Source: UBA6168 sp964442355
Lineage (GTDB): Bacteria > Bacteroidota > Bacteroidia > Chitinophagales > Saprospiraceae
Assembly (NCBI GenBank): GCA_964442355.1
Contig: CAYTZS010000005.1
Coordinates: 7,304 to 71,303, forward strand
DNA length: 64,000 nt
Direction: 5' to 3'
The position numbers were made by a program, and so were the translations under genes. This document shows positions 63,213 through 64,000 of the stretch, in pieces. The notes under the pieces were generated by a model. That model was not told the DNA's origin. It made no database searches and saw only the letters and a list, made by a program, of their open reading frames with translations. Every line of letters begins with the position of its first letter. Positions within the stretch are counted from its first letter, which is position 1.

Positions 63213-63962
63213 TTACATACTTGACACAACAGGGTGAACTTGCAGATAGCTAATTAGATTCAACACTTCAATTGGAGTCTCATTTTTGCCATTTGATATA
63301 ATTGTAAAAATATCATTAGTATTATTTCTAAAATAAATGCGGTATTGATTTGTATCTGAAGCGCCAAAATCATACTGCTTATTCAATTGTTTGGTTTTTA
63401 TTTTCCCAATCAGCATGAATACGTAACTCAAATATCTACAATTTGGACTTGTCATATTGTCTTTGCATAATGAAAAATCATTTTTTGAAATTTCTATTGA
63501 ATCTACAAGAACGCTATCACTATTTATAGTTGCCATTGAAACGGATTCAATATTGATTGATAAAAGCTCCTCCATTTCCGATTCTCGTTTAAAAAAAAGT
63601 TCACAATTATTTTTTTTTAATAATAATACACTGTCAATAATTTGAAATTCAATCGTACCCATTCCATCAATTTTAATCCCGCTTTTTGTAAGCTTATATG
63701 GTTTGTCAAAAGGTAAAAAATTTTGAATAGAATCCTTATTATTGAAATTAATCAACCTATTATTCTCAAGGTAAATTTTTTGGCCGTATAACCGGAATGG
63801 ATAAATAATAGGTTTTAAGTTTAGAAAATTCACATCACAATTTGAAGACGATATTAATTCCCATCCTCCGGTGATATTTACAGTGCCAAGGTGACACCTA
63901 AAGCAGGTAAAAGATATCAATAAAACAATGCTCAAACAAAATAATCTGATTAAAAAATTCAT
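63213..63962 (-). CDS. Lipoprotein-like secreted protein
   Basis: A 249-residue protein. The N-terminus (FLIRLFCLSIVLLISFTCFR) is a signal sequence with a possible lipidated Cys in SFTC or RCHLG. The mature part opens TVNITGGWELISSSNCD, reminiscent of lipocalin-like lipoproteins, and continues with beta strands (LTKSGIKIDGMGTIEFQIID; LINFNNKDSIQNFLP). No enzyme motif is seen. It is very AT-rich compared with the operons to its left, suggesting different origin. Function unknown. Confidence 0.65.
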   Translation of the reverse strand: MNFLIRLFCLSIVLLISFTCFRCHLGTVNITGGWELISSSNCDVNFLNLKPIIYPFRLYGQKIYLENNRLINFNNKDSIQNFLPFDKPYKLTKSGIKIDGMGTIEFQIIDSVLLLKKNNCELFFKRESEMEELLSINIESVSMATINSDSVLVDSIEISKNDFSLCKDNMTSPNCRYLSYVFMLIGKIKTKQLNKQYDFGASDTNQYRIYFRNNTNDIFTIISNGKNETPIEVLNLISYLQVHPVVSSM

Positions 63963-64000
63963 ACATTCGCTATACCAAATAGTTGAGCTTGAGAATCTGT

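Overview
The window looks like DNA from a member of the Bacteroidota. Evidence: a Por/type IX secretion (T9SS) C-terminal sorting domain at 2995-4263, TAnnTTTG-type promoters (for example 19235-19242), mostly AT-rich leaders without Shine-Dalgarno sequences, and Bacteroidota-style lipoproteins and RHS/SpvB-like surface proteins. A Saprospiria-type environmental lineage is my guess only. The window also holds a replicon core: a Rep_3-family initiator, 14 iterons, a ParA ATPase and a small DNA-binding partner. So the molecule is probably a plasmid or secondary replicon, or carries an integrated one.

Layout. 0-4.3 kb: a minus-strand pair of surface proteins. 4.3-5.7 kb: non-coding, with degenerate repeats. 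5.7-11.4 kb: a two-gene predicted RNA-targeting conflict system (TPR/GreAB-C-like/PIN plus a HEPN-like partner); a perfectly preserved IS5-type element has just split the HEPN gene. 11.5-14 kb: a bacterial ubiquitin-like operon (Ubl-E2 fusion, JAB-E1 fusion, DUF6527-like Zn protein). 14.3-15.9 kb: an XRE-ImmA/PIN pair. 15.9-17.3 kb: a toxin-antitoxin-SecB-like chaperone (TAC) operon. 17.7-22.5 kb: KilA-N protein, AT-rich repeats, parA and partner, iteron origin, rep. 22.9-26 kb: sparse genes (a regulator-like protein, a small FN3 protein, an uncharacterised helical protein).

26.4-50.9 kb: one co-directional run of 14 genes, the most unusual part of the window. It encodes a small HTH protein, an MTA/SAH-nucleosidase-like effector, GrpE, a lid-less Hsp70, a degenerate STAND/HEAT protein, an Hsp70-vWA fusion, a zinc/membrane protein, a J-like/zinc-ribbon/FN3 protein, two TRAFAC-type GTPases flanking a GAP1-like protein, a NACHT NTPase, a pentapeptide-type beta-helix protein and an EAD11 adaptor. 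Five of these proteins carry a common short motif of the form KNxxxxSxIxAGGNVxIGD at a terminus or linker. I infer that this motif holds a chaperone-, GTPase- and NTPase-controlled immune or cell-death complex together.

51-62.7 kb (minus strand): a lipoprotein and a PEGA-type protein, then a second effector cluster (subtilase, EAD11-trypsin-TIR, SIR2-like-TIR, STAND-SIR2-like-EAD11, STAND-TM). Two roughly 300-bp direct repeats bracket the cluster; they carry the start of the PEGA-type gene, and the distal copy is a truncated pseudogene. EAD11-type domains occur in both clusters, so they may communicate. 62.7-64 kb: a large nested palindrome and a lipoprotein gene. I found no rRNA, tRNA or CRISPR array. 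All assignments come from reading the sequence and from remembered family features; no database search was run.
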